A stretch of 64,000 nucleotides of DNA from Sphingobacterium sp. JB170 (GCF_900163865.1 NZ_FUKU01000053.1:1-64000), one strand, 5' to 3'. Counted from the first letter of the stretch, positions 45,917 to 56,348 are shown. Notes: generated by a model from the letters alone, not told the origin. A program made the numbers and translations.

Positions 45917-46467
45917 TTTAAAGGTGTCAATTTAGATTTATTTTTATCGTGTTTTTCTGCCTTACACTGTTTCTTAGAGCTGCCCCGGAACCTATTAGAT
46001 GCAATAGAAGAAATAGACAGTCAATTTGTATAACGGGAAGGTTAAGTGCGATTTCATGTCCGTTACACACCATTTTTCCACCACTTTGAACAAAAATTAC
46101 CCCATAAAAGATGGCGGTGCCACCGACATTTGTTTAGGTTCTACCATGTAGGCCACAATGCTAACCATTTAATTTTATACCATATGACCGCAATAGATTC
46201 TGCAGAAGTATTGGCGTATCCTAGGGGAGATAGGAGCCAGTGTTATTTTATGCGAGTGTTCTATGAACTACGCCATGCTAATCGCTTCTTTTAATTTTTT
46301 ATCACGAGTCTAACGGCAGAGCAGTAAGAATTCTTCCTGTTCGCAATGCGTGATAAAAAGTTAAGCATATTATCGCTCGGCGTTTCGCTCTTTTACTAAA
46401 TCAGAAGTGTCGGGTACTGCTTAACGAAACCTAAATATCAGATTATAACCAATTAATTAGTTAATGT
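45917..46467. other. intergenic region upstream of SusC of PUL 2
   Basis: No supported gene is seen; an 82-codon frame at 46046-46294 has an odd composition (many His, Arg, Phe) and no family features. An 11-bp inverted repeat, TTTTTATCACG (46296-46306) with CGTGATAAAAA (46349-46359), encloses a 42-base loop. The HTCS binding site probably lies in this region but could not be located. Confidence 0.4.
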
Positions 46468-49400
46468 ATGGAATATATTACCTCCATCCGATGTATGCTT
46501 GTGTATACGTTAGAGAAGATTCATTTGCCTAGCATCCGAAACTTTTTGCTTCCCATCTTTTTAAAAAAGAAACATTTGCCGTATAAGTGTTTACCCTTTT
46601 CGCTCTTATTTTTTCTATTAACATCCGCTTCTTATGCTACAGAAACACGACTTATTATAAGTCCGGGAAGCATAAATTATCAGCAGCGGGTCGTCAATGG
46701 GATTGTCAGTGACCAAAGTGGAAACCCTCTTGTAGGCGTTAGCGTTAAAATTAAGGATACTACCTTTGGTGCGACGACCAATGCACAAGGACGATTTACA
46801 ATAAATACACCTGCAGGATCAGCAGGCACTTTGGTGTTCACATACGTTGGTTTTACTTCGCAAGAAGTGGCGCTCAACGGGCGCACACAAGTGGATGTTA
46901 TTTTGATCGAGCAGTCTTCGGCACTTACCGAAGTGGTGGTTGTCGGCTACGGTACGCAGAAAAAAGTCAATCTGACAGGATCGGTATCGTCCCTAAATGT
47001 TGATGAAAAATTCACAAATCGTGCACTGACAAACGTTTCCTCGGGTCTCTCGGGGCTAATGCCTGGCCTAGCGGTCAATCAAAGTACCGGCATGGCTGGT
47101 AACAATAGTGCGTCTTTGTTGATCAGAGGACTGGGCACGGTGAATAATGCCAGCCCATTGGTAGTAGTCGACGGGATGCCTGATGTAGACATAAATCGTA
47201 TCAATGCCAGTGACATCGAAAGTATTTCCGTACTGAAAGATGCTACCTCGGCCGCTGTTTACGGTTCCAGGGCTGCCAATGGTGTTATCTTGATTACGAC
47301 CAAATCGGGTAAGGGGCAAGACAAGACTAGCATTAATATATCGAGTTCTTATGCATTGCAAAAGCCAACGCGTGCAATCAATTATATGGCTGATTACCCG
47401 CGCGCGTTAACCTTGCAACAGCGGCTAGCAGCGGTTAATACCGAACGGGATGATTGGGCTTTTAAGGACGGAACAATTGATCAATGGATGGCTTTAGGTA
47501 TGATTGACCCATTGCGTTACCCAAATACCGATTGGTGGGATGTGGTTATGCGCGATGGCGCTCTTCAAAATCATAACATTTCAGCATCTGGAGGTAACGA
47601 TAAAGCCAATTTTTTTATCTCAGCGGGAATTATGGATGAAAAAGGACTGCAGATAAATAATGATTATAAGCGTTATAATGCGCGGTTTAATTTTGACTAT
47701 AAAATTCGTGAAAACATGAATGTGGGGGCTCGTTTCGCGGGAAACTGGTCTAAACAAACCTATTCTTTTGACGATGGGTTTACCGATAACTCGGGAAATT
47801 TCGATTTGCAGTATGCAATAGCTGGCGTGCTGCCCTATGATCCGATTACGGGTTATTTCGGTGGAGTGATGGCGTATAACGAGGATCCGCAGGCTTTTAA
47901 TCCCTACTCACAGTTCGTTAACAATTTGAATTACCAGGACCGTCAGGAGGTAACCCCGAGTGTATATATTGATTGGACACCTTTGAAAGGGCTTACTGCC
48001 AGGGTGGACTACACGGTTGACTATTTCAATCAATTTCGCTGGAATGCACCTATACCCACCCATGCCTACAATTTCCAATCAGAATCCTTCGGTTCGCGTG
48101 TTTATATTGGCGAGAATGCGGGAATTGCGAACTATACGAATACAGGCTATAAAACGCAGCTAAATGGTCGTTTGAATTATCATACGGTGATCGCTCAGAA
48201 ACATGATCTTCGCGCCCTATTTGTATATAGTGAAGAATATTGGAGTAAAAGATCTCAGCGCAGCTCACGTAATGATAGGCTTCACCCTTCGCTGCATGAA
48301 ATAGATGCCGCCCTTGCCGATATCCAATCAGCAGGAGGTAATTCGGATGCTGAAGGATTACGCTCCTACATCGGCCGATTAAATTATACAGCTTACGATA
48401 AATATCTTTTTGAAGCAAATTTTCGCTATGACGGTTCCTCGAAGTTTCTACCAGGCAGCCAGTACGGTTTTTTCCCTTCGGCAGCTATTGGCTGGCGCTT
48501 TAGCGAGGAAGGATTTATGGCCTCCACGCAGCATTGGTTGCAAAATGGTAAGCTACGGGCATCGTACGGCGGGCTCGGGAATAACAGTGGTGTTAGTCGT
48601 TATGAACAGCAAGAAACGCTGGATGCCAATGCCTATATGATAGATGGATCCATTGTGCGCGGGTTTGTGAACAGCAAGATGGTCAATAGGAGCCTTACTT
48701 GGGAGAAAACCTCGGTGTTAAATATTGGGCTTGATCTAGGATTTCTTGATAATAGACTTACCGCAGAAATTGATTACTACGACAGGCTGACAACCGGTAT
48801 GAACCGACCTTCTGACCTATCGATATTATTAACAGGAGCCTATGATGCACCTCGTACAAATATCGGTAACCTGCGTAACCGCGGTATTGAAGGGAATTTT
48901 ACATGGAAAGATCGTAGAGGAGCGTTTAATTACAGCATTAATTTAAATGCCTCGTATAACCAAACCAATCTGGAGGAATGGAATGAATACCTCACCAGAG
49001 GGCATGTGTTTTTAAATATGCCATACCATTTTTTGTACACCTATGAAGATGTGGGTATCGCGCAGACCTGGCAGGACGTTTATAATGCAACTCCACAAGG
49101 AGCATCGCCGGGTGATATTTTACGTAAAGATCTCAATGGTGATGGCCGGATTGACGGCAACGATAAAAAAGCCTATCCGAATGTGCAGCGCGATCGACCA
49201 TCAGCAAACTACGGTTTGAATGCTTATTTAGCATGGCGAGGGCTGGACCTGGCGGTACTTTTTCAAGCTGCAACTGGACGCAAGGACTACTGGCTTAATA
49301 ACTACAACGATGTGAACTTCCCTTCAGCACGCTACGCCGCGAGTGTAGAACATTGGGAGAACCCGTGGACAGTTGAAAACCGCGATGGTGAATGGCCCCG

Positions 49401-49668
49401 TATCGGGGGGAGCAATAATACGCAAGAGACCACATTTTGGCTCGATGATATGAGCTACCTGCGTCTGAAGAATATTCAGCTAGGTTATGCTTTTCCGAAA
49501 GACTGGACAAAGCGTGCTGGGGTAAGCAATGTACGCCTGTTTTTTACTGCAGAGAACCTGGCGACATTTACCAAATACCGGGGCTTAGACCCGGAGAAAA
49601 CGGGTAATAGAAGTGATGCGTACCCCCTAACAAAGTCATTTTCTTTCGGGATAAACATCGGTATCTAA
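46468..49668 (+). CDS. susC: SusC-like TonB-dependent glycan transporter, PUL 2
   Basis: The 1066-residue outer-membrane protein has a hydrophobic signal near residues 46-60 (CLPFSLLFFLLTSASYA), preceded by a long basic N-terminal region; the true start could be the ATG at 46495. A carboxypeptidase-regulatory-like domain (VNGIVSDQSGNPLVGVSVKI) follows, then the TonB box (LTEVVVVGYGTQKKVNLTGS) and a plug with LSGLMPGLAVNQSTGMAGNN, LIRGLGTVNNASP and ESISVLKDATSAAVYGSRAA with NGVILITTKSG. The barrel ends SFSFGINIGI. It pairs with SusD 32 bases downstream as importer of the PUL 2 oligosaccharide. Confidence 0.95.
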   Translation: MEYITSIRCMLVYTLEKIHLPSIRNFLLPIFLKKKHLPYKCLPFSLLFFLLTSASYATETRLIISPGSINYQQRVVNGIVSDQSGNPLVGVSVKIKDTTFGATTNAQGRFTINTPAGSAGTLVFTYVGFTSQEVALNGRTQVDVILIEQSSALTEVVVVGYGTQKKVNLTGSVSSLNVDEKFTNRALTNVSSGLSGLMPGLAVNQSTGMAGNNSASLLIRGLGTVNNASPLVVVDGMPDVDINRINASDIESISVLKDATSAAVYGSRAANGVILITTKSGKGQDKTSINISSSYALQKPTRAINYMADYPRALTLQQRLAAVNTERDDWAFKDGTIDQWMALGMIDPLRYPNTDWWDVVMRDGALQNHNISASGGNDKANFFISAGIMDEKGLQINNDYKRYNARFNFDYKIRENMNVGARFAGNWSKQTYSFDDGFTDNSGNFDLQYAIAGVLPYDPITGYFGGVMAYNEDPQAFNPYSQFVNNLNYQDRQEVTPSVYIDWTPLKGLTARVDYTVDYFNQFRWNAPIPTHAYNFQSESFGSRVYIGENAGIANYTNTGYKTQLNGRLNYHTVIAQKHDLRALFVYSEEYWSKRSQRSSRNDRLHPSLHEIDAALADIQSAGGNSDAEGLRSYIGRLNYTAYDKYLFEANFRYDGSSKFLPGSQYGFFPSAAIGWRFSEEGFMASTQHWLQNGKLRASYGGLGNNSGVSRYEQQETLDANAYMIDGSIVRGFVNSKMVNRSLTWEKTSVLNIGLDLGFLDNRLTAEIDYYDRLTTGMNRPSDLSILLTGAYDAPRTNIGNLRNRGIEGNFTWKDRRGAFNYSINLNASYNQTNLEEWNEYLTRGHVFLNMPYHFLYTYEDVGIAQTWQDVYNATPQGASPGDILRKDLNGDGRIDGNDKKAYPNVQRDRPSANYGLNAYLAWRGLDLAVLFQAATGRKDYWLNNYNDVNFPSARYAASVEHWENPWTVENRDGEWPRIGGSNNTQETTFWLDDMSYLRLKNIQLGYAFPKDWTKRAGVSNVRLFFTAENLATFTKYRGLDPEKTGNRSDAYPLTKSFSFGINIGI

Positions 49669-49700
49669 TTTCCATAGTGCTTAATTAAATAATTATAGAG

Positions 49701-51554
49701 ATGAAAAAAATACACATTAATATATTATCCTTGGCGCTCGCTGCGACGGTACTATTTACGGTGGCTTCCTGCCGAAAGGACCTACTAAATCAACAGCCAA
49801 CTACGGAGTTAGGGGGTGAATCGTTTTGGCAAACAGAGGCCGATGCGACGTATGCATTGCAGGGTGCTTATACCAGTGTGCGTGCGTGTTTTGATCGCGA
49901 TTATTACTTCGATGGTCAGGGTGAATACGTTAGAACACGTAATTCGAATAATAGCACTAGCGGTGGTGATATCTATGGAGGAGCACCGTATCGCGGAGGA
50001 GGCTATAATCCTACAGGGTATGGGAGTAACTTCAATACGTACTATAGGTATCTGTATGGCGCAGTAAATCGTACAAACTACGTTATTGATAATGTTAACA
50101 AAATGCTGCCCCAGGCGAAAGCACAGTCTGTCGAAGGCTTGGAGGCTATCATTGCCGAGGCGCGTCTACTACGGGGAATGGTCTATTTCCGGCTAATATC
50201 GATGTGGGGCGATGTACCTTATATTGGCCACACGGTACTTGATAACGCGCAGGTGCAAGATCTAGCACGTATGCCTATTGCACAGGTTAAAGATTCGATT
50301 ATAGCGGATTTCACTTTTGCCGCGGAGAAGCTGCCGCAGAGTGCTTCGCAACTGGGAAGGGCAGCAAAACCAGCGGCATTGGCATTTCGAGGAAAACTGC
50401 AGTTATTCTGGGGCTCCTGGAAAAAGAACGGCTGGCCCGAGCTGGAAGGGTTTCAGGCCAATGCGACCGAAGCCAAGATCGCATTTGGGGCAGCTGCAGC
50501 AGACTTTAAAAGTGTTATTGATGACTTCGGGCTTACCCTTTACAAAAATGGAGAACCCGGAGATATTGACGGGCTCGGTAAAGCAGAGGTCTTGCCTAAT
50601 TACTACTACTTGTTTACGCCACTTGCCAACGAGGATAATCCCGAAATGCTAATGGTTTTTACGCACGGTGGCACGGGAACGGGGCAAGGAGAGGAACTCA
50701 TGCGCGATTTCGCAGGACGATCCCACGAAGGAAGTCAGCTGTGGGTTAGCCCGCGCTACGAAATTGCAGACCGTTATCAATCGATCGTAACGGGAGAATT
50801 CCTTTCGCCGCTTACGCCGGTTAATCCATCTAAATTCGCAGATGCTCGCACGATGGAAAACTCTACTCTAAACCCGCAAAGTTACGCTGATCGCGACTAC
50901 CGTATGAAATCCACCATCCAGTGGGACTATGAAATGAGTGTGGGTATGAAATCGTTAAAGTCGACAGGTTTCACACCTTACATTTACAAATCATGGGGCG
51001 CGAACATCACTATAGGCGGCGAGAATTATATAACCTATAACACCGATGGAACAAACTCGGGATACGTATTCCGTAAGTTCGTTCGTAATTATGCTGGTCA
51101 AGGCCGAAGCGACGGTGATTACGCGTTCCCGGTGATGCGTTTAGCGGATGTATACTTAATGTATGCCGAGGCGACAAATGAGTATAACGGTCCACAAGAA
51201 GAAGCAATTGCGCTGGTTAATAAAGTCCGCCATCGTGGTAATTTACCTCCGTTAACGAGCGCGCGAACAGGTAGTAAGGAAGCTTTCTTTGCCGCCATCG
51301 AACAGGAGCGTATCGTAGAGCTCATTGGTGAAGGGCAACGTCCATTTGATCTACGCAGATGGCGTGCCATAGAGCGCATATGGGGCGCACCCGGAGGTTC
51401 GGGTGTATGGCGCATAGATACATGGGGTGCTCAACAGTCCCGTTATTACCAAAACACCTCTGAGCGTACATATCAGCAAAATTATATATTTAAAATTCCG
51501 CAAAGTGAGCGCGACCGTAACCCCAACTTAACCCAAAATACGCCGTGGATGTAA
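49701..51554 (+). CDS. susD: SusD-like glycan-binding lipoprotein, PUL 2
   Basis: The 617-residue lipoprotein (VLFTVASCRKDLLNQQPTTE, Cys near residue 24) shows RagB/SusD segments: GESFWQTEADATYALQGAY, LLRGMVYFRLISMWGDVPYI, YAFPVMRLADVYLMYAEATN and EQERIVELIGEGQRPFDLRR. It is normal for the family and forms the lid of the SusC channel. Confidence 0.95.
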   Translation: MKKIHINILSLALAATVLFTVASCRKDLLNQQPTTELGGESFWQTEADATYALQGAYTSVRACFDRDYYFDGQGEYVRTRNSNNSTSGGDIYGGAPYRGGGYNPTGYGSNFNTYYRYLYGAVNRTNYVIDNVNKMLPQAKAQSVEGLEAIIAEARLLRGMVYFRLISMWGDVPYIGHTVLDNAQVQDLARMPIAQVKDSIIADFTFAAEKLPQSASQLGRAAKPAALAFRGKLQLFWGSWKKNGWPELEGFQANATEAKIAFGAAAADFKSVIDDFGLTLYKNGEPGDIDGLGKAEVLPNYYYLFTPLANEDNPEMLMVFTHGGTGTGQGEELMRDFAGRSHEGSQLWVSPRYEIADRYQSIVTGEFLSPLTPVNPSKFADARTMENSTLNPQSYADRDYRMKSTIQWDYEMSVGMKSLKSTGFTPYIYKSWGANITIGGENYITYNTDGTNSGYVFRKFVRNYAGQGRSDGDYAFPVMRLADVYLMYAEATNEYNGPQEEAIALVNKVRHRGNLPPLTSARTGSKEAFFAAIEQERIVELIGEGQRPFDLRRWRAIERIWGAPGGSGVWRIDTWGAQQSRYYQNTSERTYQQNYIFKIPQSERDRNPNLTQNTPWM

Positions 51555-51598
51555 CAGCTGATGTCGGATAAGATCATGATCACCCTAACAAAAAAAAT

Positions 51599-52006
51599 AT
51601 GAAACGATATACTATACAATTTTTATGCATGCTGCTGTCTATGGCAATATTGCCGGGATGTAGCAAGGACTTACCGATGGATGAGGATGGACTGCTGATA
51701 ACCGATAGGGCGGAATGTTACGTGAGTAACTTTGAGCTTTTAGGTGCCGATTTTATTACGGTCAGGACATCAAATGCCGTTATTGATACAATGGCATGCA
51801 CGATTGATGTCGAGGTACAGTTTGGTACCGATCTTAAGAATCTATATCCGCAATTTTCACTTGCGAGCGATGCGAAGCTAGATCCGAAAATCGTCGGCAA
51901 AGTTGACTTTTCCGATCTCCAAAACCCAAAAGTTTATACGGTGATCTCCGGGAATAGGAAGGTTAGAAAACCCTACACGGTGGTAATATCTATACAAAAC
52001 CCATAA
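51599..52006 (+). CDS. small DUF5018-like lipoprotein
   Basis: The 135-residue lipoprotein (MAILPGCSKDLPMDE, Cys near residue 21) carries one beta-sandwich with ECYVSNFELLGADFITVRTS and YTVISGNRKVRKPYTVVISI. The ending, with a 'YTV' strand after a 'DFSDLQNPKVYTV' segment, is typical of DUF5018-type domains. It sits between SusD and DUF4466, so it is probably a surface glycan-binding accessory; nothing more can be read from it. Confidence 0.65.
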   Translation: MKRYTIQFLCMLLSMAILPGCSKDLPMDEDGLLITDRAECYVSNFELLGADFITVRTSNAVIDTMACTIDVEVQFGTDLKNLYPQFSLASDAKLDPKIVGKVDFSDLQNPKVYTVISGNRKVRKPYTVVISIQNP

Positions 52007-52011
52007 CTAAT

Positions 52012-53031
52012 ATGACAATGAAAAATATGAGCTATACTTTTTTTCGCCACATTGCCATTCTTATGTTCAGCGCGATATTCTTCAGCAGCTGTAGTGAGAA
52101 AGAATACAGCATTCCCGAAGGCGGAGCAGATCTACAGAATGATGTGATCAAACGTTCATTAGGCCCCAACCTTGTGGGTCTGGATATTGAGTTCGCCTAT
52201 GCTATGGCGCTGCCCAAACAGAAGGGAAAGATTTTGTGGGCGCAGGTGGAAGCTTCCATTGCTGGGGGCGAAGAGACCTATTTAGAAAATAAATCGTATT
52301 ACACGCATTCCGGTTCCGATGAGATAAATGGCGGAACTGACGTCGGTGTCGTCATTGGTAAGCCATCGGAGAATCAGGGAGCCAAAACAATCGTGAATTT
52401 CTCCAGAGATACCTCGGCAGCAACACTGCGTTATTTTTATGACGTGCCCGAGCAGGCACGAGGCAAGAAGGTAGAGTTTACCTTTACAGCAAAGAGCAGT
52501 GATGGTTCTACCGTATCGTACAAGATGGGGCCGTATCAGATTGCCGTAATGGATATGGTCCTTAATCTGGAAGCTAGCGATAACCAGGCTTGTTATCTTT
52601 CAATTAAGGATATGACGTTCTATTCGGCGGCTCAGGCAGCAACACGTCCGCAGGAAATAGACCTCGTATATCTGTATCGTGGTGAACTGAATTCTTTTGG
52701 TCATGCGCTTGTATCTCCGGGTGCTGACCGGCAGTATCTTCCGCAGGTTGACCTTCCCACGGGCTTAAGCCGCTCTACTAAAATGCGCCGAGAGTTTGGT
52801 CTTCGAGATCAACAGTTGGGGAATCCTAAATACGGAATCTATATTGATGATGTTGATTTTCAGCAATTGGATGTAAGTGATTCACCAAATTATGCGCTAA
52901 ATCTCAAAGAGGAAGCTGGCGCTTGGCTGGAAACGCAGGACGGCACCTATCGGGCTTATGTCTTTGTCAATAAAATTGATAATGCGGGTGCTAAAGCAAC
53001 ATTGAGCATGAAACGTTATAAGCTCAAATAA
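52012..53031 (+). CDS. DUF4466 family lipoprotein
   Basis: The 339-residue lipoprotein (AIFFSSCSEKEYSIPEGG, Cys near residue 29) has NDVIKRSLGPNLVGLDIEFA with AYAMALPKQKGKILWAQVEA and GTDVGVVIGKPSENQG. These match the DUF4466 family, found next to SusD in uronate-polymer PULs of Bacteroidota. The start could also be the ATG at 52018. It lies five bases after the DUF5018-like gene; probably a surface glycan-binding protein. Confidence 0.75.
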   Translation: MTMKNMSYTFFRHIAILMFSAIFFSSCSEKEYSIPEGGADLQNDVIKRSLGPNLVGLDIEFAYAMALPKQKGKILWAQVEASIAGGEETYLENKSYYTHSGSDEINGGTDVGVVIGKPSENQGAKTIVNFSRDTSAATLRYFYDVPEQARGKKVEFTFTAKSSDGSTVSYKMGPYQIAVMDMVLNLEASDNQACYLSIKDMTFYSAAQAATRPQEIDLVYLYRGELNSFGHALVSPGADRQYLPQVDLPTGLSRSTKMRREFGLRDQQLGNPKYGIYIDDVDFQQLDVSDSPNYALNLKEEAGAWLETQDGTYRAYVFVNKIDNAGAKATLSMKRYKLK

Positions 53032-53074
53032 AAGACTCAGGTGTATTTAAATAAATTAAAATAGGAGTTAATCA

Positions 53075-55126
53075 ATGAAGAAATTATGGATCGTTTTACT
53101 TTTGGTGTGGTCTGCAAGTGTCGTGTTTGGCCAACGATTTGTGCACCCGGGGATCGATCAGACTCCGGCGGACTTAGCGTATATGAAAAGTGCAGTGCTT
53201 GCCAAACAGCAACCTTGGCATAATGCTTTTGAGCGGCTAAAAAAAGAAACATCGCTTGACTTTCAATCACAGGCATATGCCCATGTAGTGCGGGGGCCTT
53301 ACGGTAAACCTGATATTGGAGGAAGTGAGTTATCGAGAGCGGCCTCGACGGCTTATAACAGTGCTTTGATATGGTATATAACGCGCGATCGTGCCTACGC
53401 GGATCAGGCAATTGAGATTCTCGACACCTGGTCTTCTAAGTTGTGGGATTTTGATAATAATGATGCTAAGTTGATTGCTGGGTATACGGGCTACGTTTTT
53501 TGTAATGCCGCAGAAATACTACGCTATAGTGATTCCGGTTGGGAGCAAGAGAGTATAGAACAGTTTACAAGCATGCTTTTGAATGTCTATTATCCACTGC
53601 TTCGACATTATTACCCACAAGCCAACGGCAACTGGGATGCGGCGATTGTCCATAGCATTATGGCTATAGCGGTATTCACCGATAATCGGACCATGTTTCA
53701 GAGTGGCGTTGATCATTTTCTGTATGGTCCCATTAATGGAAGTGTTTTTCGGTATATATACCCTAGTGGTCAAAGTCAAGAGAGTACGCGTGATCAGGCT
53801 CATGTGCAGTTTGGGCAAAGTGAACTTGCGGGTGCTGCGCGCATAGCTTATAGTCAGGGTATAGATTTATTTTCTGTGGGTAACAATAGGATCGCTCTGG
53901 GGTATGAATATACTGCGAAATTTATTCTGCAAGCTGATACACCGCAGGCATATGGCGTAATTTCACAGCAGCGTAAAGACGTACGATACGATTACGAATA
54001 TGTATACCAGCATTACACTTCAAAAGGCGTATCGATGCCTTATAGTTCGATTGCGGCCCAACAGACGCTTAGCGTTTCCCCGCGCAGCGTGCTTACAGCG
54101 AGACGTGCGCTCCATAAAGATTTATCACCCGAACAGAAAGTCTTGCAGGTCAGTACATATGGTTATCCGGCAGGCGCATCAAATGTTGCGGGCGAACCTC
54201 CCGTTGGTTCAATATTTGTTAAGCCGGGAGAATCCTTGCAAGAGGCTCTTTTACAAGCTGCCGGCACGCCGGTGTGGGTTGTCGCGATGGCGGGCATACA
54301 TCTTCTACCGGCGAGTTTAAAGATTCCTAGCGAGGTAACACTTGCTGGGCAAGGACTGCGTACCATCCTGTTTCTTGACCCAGCGATCAAAGACCGTGAT
54401 GCGATTACAAATGATGATCTGGAGTTAAAGAATGTTACTATTCGTGATCTAGTGATCGAATCCTCGCTCATCACCGGCACGCCTGCCAATTCGCGACGTT
54501 CTTTTAACAATATAGGGCGCCGTGCGGGTATCGTTTTGGTTACGGATGAAAAAGGTAAAATTGATAATATCACTCTTTTAAATATTACCGTTCGTAATAG
54601 CGTGTACAGTGGGGTGACAATTAAAGGGGCGTCTGCAGTACAGGTGATAAATTGTGATTTTAGCGAGAATGGCGCGAATATGGTTCCAGGGGTGCATCTA
54701 TTGCATAACCTGCATCTGAGCCACTGTTCGGCCGTGGAAGTACGCGGATGCAGACTGGATACCTCGCCGCAAGGCAGTGGTCTAGCAATCAGTCATTCGG
54801 ATCAAGTCGCTGTTACGGATTGCGAAATAGCTCGTAATGGTTACTACGGTGTTTTGATTACAGAATCTAATAATATCTCCCTTCGTTCAAGCCTCATCGA
54901 AGCGAATAATCGAAGCGGAGTTATGGCAGAATTTCTCTTCAGGGGATCTCAAAATATAAGTATAAAAAATAATCAAATTCAGTATAACAATGGTAACGGC
55001 GTCGAAGCGTACGGTACTAATTCGATAAGCCTGTTAGGCAACGATTTTGTTCGTAATCGGGATTCTATGCAGAAAATTGATGATAGCAAAACTATTATCG
55101 TGCCCCCGGGAAACGGTTATAATTAA
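53075..55126 (+). CDS. alginate-lyase domain fused to a right-handed beta-helix
   Basis: The 683-residue secreted protein has a signal (LLLVWSASVVFGQR) and an alginate-lyase-type alpha-toroid at about 22-300. This carries RFVHPGIDQTPADLAYMKSA, GPYGKPDIGGSELSRAASTA, YPQANGNWDAAIVHSIMAIA and SQESTRDQAHVQFGQSELAG with the Arg-Asp-Gln-x-His motif. A beta-helix follows at about 375-680 with parallel-coil repeats (VTIRDLVIESSL, VQVINCDFSENGANM, DQVAVTDCEIARNGYYGVLI). Heparinase/alginate-type toroids with a C-terminal helix of this size are unusual; the helix may be a second catalytic or a binding module. The domain order is clear and there is no frame break. Its lyase products would feed GH88 next door. 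Confidence 0.8.
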   Translation: MKKLWIVLLLVWSASVVFGQRFVHPGIDQTPADLAYMKSAVLAKQQPWHNAFERLKKETSLDFQSQAYAHVVRGPYGKPDIGGSELSRAASTAYNSALIWYITRDRAYADQAIEILDTWSSKLWDFDNNDAKLIAGYTGYVFCNAAEILRYSDSGWEQESIEQFTSMLLNVYYPLLRHYYPQANGNWDAAIVHSIMAIAVFTDNRTMFQSGVDHFLYGPINGSVFRYIYPSGQSQESTRDQAHVQFGQSELAGAARIAYSQGIDLFSVGNNRIALGYEYTAKFILQADTPQAYGVISQQRKDVRYDYEYVYQHYTSKGVSMPYSSIAAQQTLSVSPRSVLTARRALHKDLSPEQKVLQVSTYGYPAGASNVAGEPPVGSIFVKPGESLQEALLQAAGTPVWVVAMAGIHLLPASLKIPSEVTLAGQGLRTILFLDPAIKDRDAITNDDLELKNVTIRDLVIESSLITGTPANSRRSFNNIGRRAGIVLVTDEKGKIDNITLLNITVRNSVYSGVTIKGASAVQVINCDFSENGANMVPGVHLLHNLHLSHCSAVEVRGCRLDTSPQGSGLAISHSDQVAVTDCEIARNGYYGVLITESNNISLRSSLIEANNRSGVMAEFLFRGSQNISIKNNQIQYNNGNGVEAYGTNSISLLGNDFVRNRDSMQKIDDSKTIIVPPGNGYN

Positions 55127-55157
55127 AGATAAATAAGTGACTTTAAATTAATTTTCT

Positions 55158-56348
55158 ATGAAAGGTAAATATCTTAGCGCCGGTCTGTTGATCGTATTTA
55201 TGCATGTTGGTTGCACGGCGAACAAGAAGGATGAAATTGATAGCGTTTTCTCAAATGCTGCCCAGCAGACGGAGTATATGCTTAAGGAGGTTGAACTGGC
55301 AAAGCAGCATGCTTCCAAACCAGATCTATTATTCCCTAGAACGCTTTCTCCTTCTGGAAGTTTGGAACTGGTCGCTGCGGGTGACTGGACGAGCGGCTTC
55401 TTCGCTGGTGTATTGTGGTTCCTCTATGAGCAAAGTAAGGATGACAAATGGTTAGCACTTGCGCGCCAATACACGACTGGCATTGAGAAAGAAAAAATGA
55501 ACGGACGTACCCATGATATGGGTTTTAAAATTTACAACAGTTTCGGTAGCGGATATCGACTTACGGGCGATACTGCATACAAACAGGTTATCATTCAGTC
55601 TGCTAAAACCTTATCCACGCGCTACAACCCCAATACGGGTGTTACGCGTTCCTGGGATCATAATAAAGCGAAATGGACAAACCCGGTAATTATCGACAAC
55701 ATGATGAACTTGGAACTACTTTTTGAGGCTTCGCTTTTAACAGGAGACTCATCGTTTTATAATATTGCAGTTTCGCACGCTGATCAAACTATAAAGAATC
55801 ATTTTCGTGATGATTATAGCAGTTACCATGTTGTTGATTACGATCCTCAAAGTGGAGATATCATTAAGAAAACTACACATCAGGGGTATAGTGATGATTC
55901 GGCATGGGCACGAGGACAGGCGTGGGCCCTTTATGGCTATGTGATGTGCTACCGTTATACGAAGCATTCTCGATATCTCCAGCAGGCCGAGCACATCGCT
56001 AGCTATATATTAAACCACCCTAATATGCCGGAAGATCTTGTTCCATATTGGGATTTTGATGCGCCAAACATTCCAAATGAACCTCGTGATGCTTCCGCAG
56101 CAGCTATTATTGCTTCGGGACTTTATGAGCTAAGTGGTTATAGTGAAAAGGAAAATTATAAAGAAATAGCTGATAAGATCATAAGCAATCTCACCGCTAG
56201 CTACCGTTCGTCCTTTGGTGAGAACAAAGGGTTCCTACTATTGCACAGTACAGGGTCAAAACCTTCCAATTTGGAGGTTGATGTTCCGCTGAACTATGCA
56301 GATTATTATTACTTGGAAGCTTTACTTCGCAAAGATCGATCACAATAA
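55158..56348 (+). CDS. GH88 unsaturated glucuronyl hydrolase, lipoprotein
   Basis: The 396-residue lipoprotein (IVFMHVGCTANKKDE, Cys near residue 19) has GDWTSGFFAGVLWFLYE, then GRTHDMGFKIYNSFGSGYRL with the first catalytic Asp, VIIDNMMNLELLFEASLLTG with the second Asp, and HQGYSDDSAWARGQAWALYG. GH88 cleaves the unsaturated uronic acid from the end of oligosaccharides released by lyases. It is the last gene of PUL 2, 31 bases after the lyase fusion, so the two are coupled in function. Confidence 0.94.
   Translation: MKGKYLSAGLLIVFMHVGCTANKKDEIDSVFSNAAQQTEYMLKEVELAKQHASKPDLLFPRTLSPSGSLELVAAGDWTSGFFAGVLWFLYEQSKDDKWLALARQYTTGIEKEKMNGRTHDMGFKIYNSFGSGYRLTGDTAYKQVIIQSAKTLSTRYNPNTGVTRSWDHNKAKWTNPVIIDNMMNLELLFEASLLTGDSSFYNIAVSHADQTIKNHFRDDYSSYHVVDYDPQSGDIIKKTTHQGYSDDSAWARGQAWALYGYVMCYRYTKHSRYLQQAEHIASYILNHPNMPEDLVPYWDFDAPNIPNEPRDASAAAIIASGLYELSGYSEKENYKEIADKIISNLTASYRSSFGENKGFLLLHSTGSKPSNLEVDVPLNYADYYYLEALLRKDRSQ

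Noticed and set aside
46046..46294. 82-codon gene between the HTCS and SusC
   Set aside because: Composition rich in His, Arg and Phe with no family features; probably chance.
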